From contig NVVW01000013.1 of the NCBI GenBank assembly GCA_002733505.1, positions 1-64,000 on the forward strand: DNA of 64,000 nt, given 5' to 3'. Numbering within the stretch: position 1 is the stretch's first letter; the number at the start of each line of letters is the position of its first letter. Positions 61,034 through 64,000 of this stretch are shown here, piece by piece. Both the position numbers and the translations under genes were made by a program. Origin of the DNA: Methylophaga sp. (GTDB lineage Bacteria > Pseudomonadota > Gammaproteobacteria > Nitrosococcales > Methylophagaceae). The notes beneath the pieces are model-generated. The model did not search any database, had not been told where the DNA came from, and saw only the letters and a program-made list of their open reading frames with translations.

Positions 61034-62722
61034 ATGAGTTATTTGGTTCTTGCTAGAAAATGGCGACCTAAAACATTCTCTGAAGTTATCGGGCAACAAC
61101 ATGTCCTGCGTGCGCTAATTAATGGGCTTGATCAAGATCGTTTGCATCATGCCTTTTTATTCGCTGGCACCCGCGGCGTGGGTAAAACTACCCTCGCCCG
61201 TATTCTAGCTAAATCGTTAAATTGTGAGAAAGGGGTGAGTTCCACCCCTTGCGGCGAGTGTCAAAGCTGTCAGGAAGTTGATAGCGGTCGTTTTGTCGAT
61301 TTGATTGAAGTCGATGCGGCATCACGCACCAAAGTCGATGACACCCGCGAATTACTTGATAATGTGCAATACGCGCCTAGTCGTGGTCGCTATAAAGTCT
61401 ATCTAATTGACGAAGTGCATATGCTCTCTACCCACAGTTTTAATGCACTATTAAAAACCTTAGAAGAACCACCACCGCACGTTAAATTTTTATTTGCCAC
61501 CACTGATCCACAAAAACTACCTGTAACTATCCTGTCGCGTTGTTTGCAGTTTAATTTACGTCGTCTTGATATCAGCCAAATCTCGGGGCACTTAGCAAAT
61601 ATATTGCAACAAGAGAGCATTGAATTTGAAGCAGAAGCATTAACGGAAATTGCCCGTGCCGCGGATGGTAGCATGCGTGATGCCTTAAGTTTATTAGACC
61701 AAGCGATATCGTTTGGTGCAGGTTCGGTAACAACTGAAAACGTTCATGAAATGTTAGGCAGTATTAGCCAACAGCAATTACATAGCTTAGTTGCAGCCTT
61801 GTTCAATCAAGACCCTCAAGCCGCATTGCAACAGTCGGATGAATTATCAGCACAAGGGCGTGATTTTAAAAAGACATTAGATGAATTGCTACTCACTTTA
61901 CAAGGTATTGCCACATTACAACTTGTGCCTGATCTTGAAGAAAGTGACAGCGCTAGCGCTAGTTCAAATAGTGAACAGCTGAGTCTATTGAGCCAACAAA
62001 TCCCCGCTGAGACTATTCAATTACTGTATCAAATCGCCCTGCATGGCAAACGCGACTTAGCTTATGCGGCTGATCCTAAAAGTGGTTTTGATATGACATT
62101 GCTTAGAATGTTGAGCTTTCAGCCTATGAAAATTGATACTAATAATACCGCAGTTACGCCATCCGCTAAACCACAAACAGCAGAGATAAACAATAAGCCA
62201 AAAGAAACTGCACAACAACAAGCTTATACTGAGCCTGCACCAAAACAAGTACCAAAGATTGCTGAATCGGCTCCCATTATCGAACCCACAAAACCTACTG
62301 CGCCAGCCGCGGCTATCAATAACAACGCTGCAGAAATTAATAGTGAAAATTGGCTTGCCATAACCGAACGCTTAAAACTAACCGCTTTTTCAAGACAGCT
62401 TGCTGATAACGCATCATTTACAGCACTAGAAGATAAGACTATTTCACTTGCAATCTCACCCGAATTTGCTCATCTTGCTAATGATAAAGCGATTAGCCGT
62501 CTACAATCAGCATTAAGCACTGCATTACAATACGATGTGAAATTGCGTGTTCAACAAGATGAAACACCGCAATCGTCACCAACATTAGCCACTGAACGTG
62601 CTGAGCAAAGCAAAGTCAGCCAGCAAAATGCTAAAGATGCTATTTATAACGATCCTGCTGTTGCCGCACTTAAAAATGCGTTTAATGGCGAAGTCATTGA
62701 AAGCACAATCAAACCAATATGA
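61034..62722 (+). CDS. dnaX: DNA polymerase III subunits tau/gamma
   Basis: A 562-residue clamp-loader ATPase: Walker [10 protein letters not shown], zinc cysteines [16 protein letters not shown], Walker B LIDEVHML and the SRC motif LSRCLQF. The C-terminal third is Pro/Ala/Gln-rich linker followed by the tau-specific domain ([20 protein letters not shown]). I see no obvious A6G-type slippery site for gamma near the expected position. It heads the dnaX-ybaB-recR operon. Confidence 0.96.
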   Translation: MSYLVLARKWRPKTFSEVIGQQHVLRALINGLDQDRLHHAFLFAGTRGVGKTTLARILAKSLNCEKGVSSTPCGECQSCQEVDSGRFVDLIEVDAASRTKVDDTRELLDNVQYAPSRGRYKVYLIDEVHMLSTHSFNALLKTLEEPPPHVKFLFATTDPQKLPVTILSRCLQFNLRRLDISQISGHLANILQQESIEFEAEALTEIARAADGSMRDALSLLDQAISFGAGSVTTENVHEMLGSISQQQLHSLVAALFNQDPQAALQQSDELSAQGRDFKKTLDELLLTLQGIATLQLVPDLEESDSASASSNSEQLSLLSQQIPAETIQLLYQIALHGKRDLAYAADPKSGFDMTLLRMLSFQPMKIDTNNTAVTPSAKPQTAEINNKPKETAQQQAYTEPAPKQVPKIAESAPIIEPTKPTAPAAAINNNAAEINSENWLAITERLKLTAFSRQLADNASFTALEDKTISLAISPEFAHLANDKAISRLQSALSTALQYDVKLRVQQDETPQSSPTLATERAEQSKVSQQNAKDAIYNDPAVAALKNAFNGEVIESTIKPI

Positions 62723-62732
62723 GGAATTATCT

Positions 62733-63041
62733 ATGAAAGGTGGAATGGGAAACCTAATGAAACAAGCGCAGCAAATGCAGGCTAATATGGAAAAAGCCCA
62801 GCAAGAGCTTGCTAATATGGAAGTCACCGGTGAATCCGGTGGTGGTATGGTAAAAGTCGTTATGACAGGTAAACATGACGTTAAGCGCATTAGCATCGAA
62901 GATGTCTTGTTTGAAGATGATAAGGAAATGCTAGAAGATTTGGTTGCCGCTGCTGTCAACGATGCTGTACGCCAAGTTGAGAAAACAAGCCAAGATCGCA
63001 TGTCTGGTTTAATGCCTGCTGGCATGAAGCTGCCGTTCTAG
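62733..63041 (+). CDS. ybaB: YbaB/EbfC nucleoid-associated protein
   Basis: A 102-residue DNA-binding protein: [20 protein letters not shown] at the start and the conserved [20 protein letters not shown], then [16 protein letters not shown] lies ten bases before this ATG. The frame is open further upstream into dnaX but only in a different frame from it. It stands between dnaX and recR, the standard gene order. Confidence 0.96.
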   Translation: MKGGMGNLMKQAQQMQANMEKAQQELANMEVTGESGGGMVKVVMTGKHDVKRISIEDVLFEDDKEMLEDLVAAAVNDAVRQVEKTSQDRMSGLMPAGMKLPF

Positions 63042-63057
63042 CATTTCTCTATCAATC

Positions 63058-63657
63058 ATGGCAAGTCTTGGACCAAGTATAGAACATTTAGTTGAAGCCT
63101 TACGCTGTCTACCCGGTGTAGGCCCAAAGTCTGCTCAACGAATGACATTTCATTTGCTTGAACGCAATCGCGATGGTGGTGAACGTCTAGCTAAAGCCCT
63201 CAGCCATGCTTTAGAACATGTTCAACACTGCCACCGTTGCAGGATCTTAAGTGAAACGGAACTTTGCAACCGCTGTAGTGATGATCAACGTCGACAAGAT
63301 CAGCTTTGTATTGTCGAAATGCCAAGTGATGTATTAGCCATTGAGCAAGCAACACACTATAAAGGCCAGTTTTTTGTACTAACGGGTCATTTATCACCAC
63401 TCGATGGCATTGGCCCTGAAGCTTTAGGGCTGCCTCAACTAATAGAATTATTTGACCAAAAAACAATTACAGAAGTCATTCTTGCCACCAATCCAACTGT
63501 AGAAGGTGAAGCTACCGCTCACTATATTAGCCAGTTGGCACATGCACGTAATATCCCCGTTACTCGACTTGCTCACGGTATTCCCATGGGCAGTGAGTTA
63601 GAATATATCGATAGTGGTACACTATCTCATGCATTTTCTAGTCGCGAATCGATCTAA
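63058..63657 (+). CDS. recR: Recombination protein RecR
   Basis: A 199-residue protein that loads RecA with RecF and RecO at gaps. It has a helix-hairpin-helix ([20 protein letters not shown]), a zinc finger with cysteines in [18 protein letters not shown] and a Toprim domain ([30 protein letters not shown]). Normal length. Confidence 0.97.
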   Translation: MASLGPSIEHLVEALRCLPGVGPKSAQRMTFHLLERNRDGGERLAKALSHALEHVQHCHRCRILSETELCNRCSDDQRRQDQLCIVEMPSDVLAIEQATHYKGQFFVLTGHLSPLDGIGPEALGLPQLIELFDQKTITEVILATNPTVEGEATAHYISQLAHARNIPVTRLAHGIPMGSELEYIDSGTLSHAFSSRESI

Positions 63658-63672
63658 AGACAAAAGGACATC

Positions 63673-64000
63673 ATGGTAGAGCAAATAACACCATTTGAAT
63701 CGTTAAAAGCTTTCTCTGGCATAATCCATCGCCAACCGATATTTTTAGCTGATCGTTTAGATGTTGATAGTTATCATCTTCGCTTTCTAAACAAATACGG
63801 TCAAAAATTAGATGATGACTCAGAGGTGCCCACTTTCATCTCCCAATTAAACGATATTCTCCCCTCCATCAGTGACCGTCAAAAAGCATTGCTGTCAATA
63901 CCTGAATCATGGCAGAGCGCGTTAGATAACTCACCGCCAGCATCACTCGATCTTATTTTAGATTTAAATGGGCATGATTTATCTAAACATATCAACTCCC
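63673..64000 (+). CDS. Unidentified protein, 5' part only
   Basis: The gene starts at ATG 63673 with AAAGGA about seven bases upstream and runs off the window; 109 residues are visible. It begins MVEQITPFESLKAFSGIIHR and continues QPIFLADRLDVDSYHLRFLN. The RQPIF-like start is faintly like EAL/HDOD (YuxH-type) signalling proteins, but the match is too short to be sure. It could be cotranscribed with recR, 15 bases upstream. Confidence 0.5.
   Translation, partial: MVEQITPFESLKAFSGIIHRQPIFLADRLDVDSYHLRFLNKYGQKLDDDSEVPTFISQLNDILPSISDRQKALLSIPESWQSALDNSPPASLDLILDLNGHDLSKHINS

Noticed and set aside
61860-61880. AAAAAG tract in dnaX as a gamma frameshift site
   Set aside because: It lies within the ATPase/collar coding part, far too early for the gamma end, and only five A are present.

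Overview
The window is a stretch of AT-rich bacterial chromosome from a gammaproteobacterium. The evidence is a separate nuoC and nuoD inside a complete nuoA-N operon, the ftsH-folP-glmM-tpiA-secG cluster with rlmE, greA and carAB on one side, and the ffs-dnaX-ybaB-recR cluster. A FliW gene with a sigma-54-type promoter suggests a flagellated organism. I cannot name the genus from sequence alone.

Housekeeping blocks. 0.5-2.6 kb: a stand-alone FusA2-type elongation factor G. 2.8-17.6 kb: complex I (nuoA to nuoN plus a trailing DUF2818 gene), all on the minus strand and mostly overlapping or abutting, with one palindromic repeat element between nuoD and nuoE. 37.0-49.4 kb: tRNA-Leu, secG, tpiA, fliW, glmM, folP, a dinJ-yafQ toxin-antitoxin pair, ftsH, rlmE, a DUF4149 gene, greA, carB and carA. 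49.6-52.4 kb: a nitrilase-family amidase, hemB and aroE. 60.9-64 kb: SRP RNA, dnaX, ybaB, recR and the start of a further gene.

Island 1 (18.5-37.0 kb) lies against the 3' end of tRNA-Leu(GAG). A 14-bp copy of the tRNA 3' end is found at its far side, and an integrase remnant lies next to the tRNA. It carries two copies (one decayed) of an MNT/HEPN toxin-antitoxin pair, a PrlF-YhaV pair, an IS3 fragment, a decayed m5C methyltransferase, a type I restriction-modification operon, two DUF3800 genes, a primase-helicase of the TOTE type with a zeta-like kinase, and a Fic protein. The restriction operon is the most unusual part. Its specificity subunit HsdS is fused at the N terminus to a MntA-type nucleotidyltransferase, and the gene just upstream encodes the matching HepT-type HEPN protein. 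All three hsd genes carry short dispersed repeats inside their coding sequence, and hsdR is broken at a run of eight G.

Island 2 (52.4-60.8 kb, between aroE and ffs) holds a 1409-residue STAND/NACHT-like NTPase with a C-terminal PD-(D/E)xK nuclease-like domain, a RelE/HigA-type toxin-antitoxin pair, a GHKL ATPase with a STAS-like domain, an acyl-carrier-like membrane protein, an intact and a broken Tag-like glycosylase, and an MscS remnant. A recurring regulatory theme is a perfect palindrome placed in the -35/-10 spacer of toxin-antitoxin promoters; in two of these operons the toxin mRNA appears to be leaderless.
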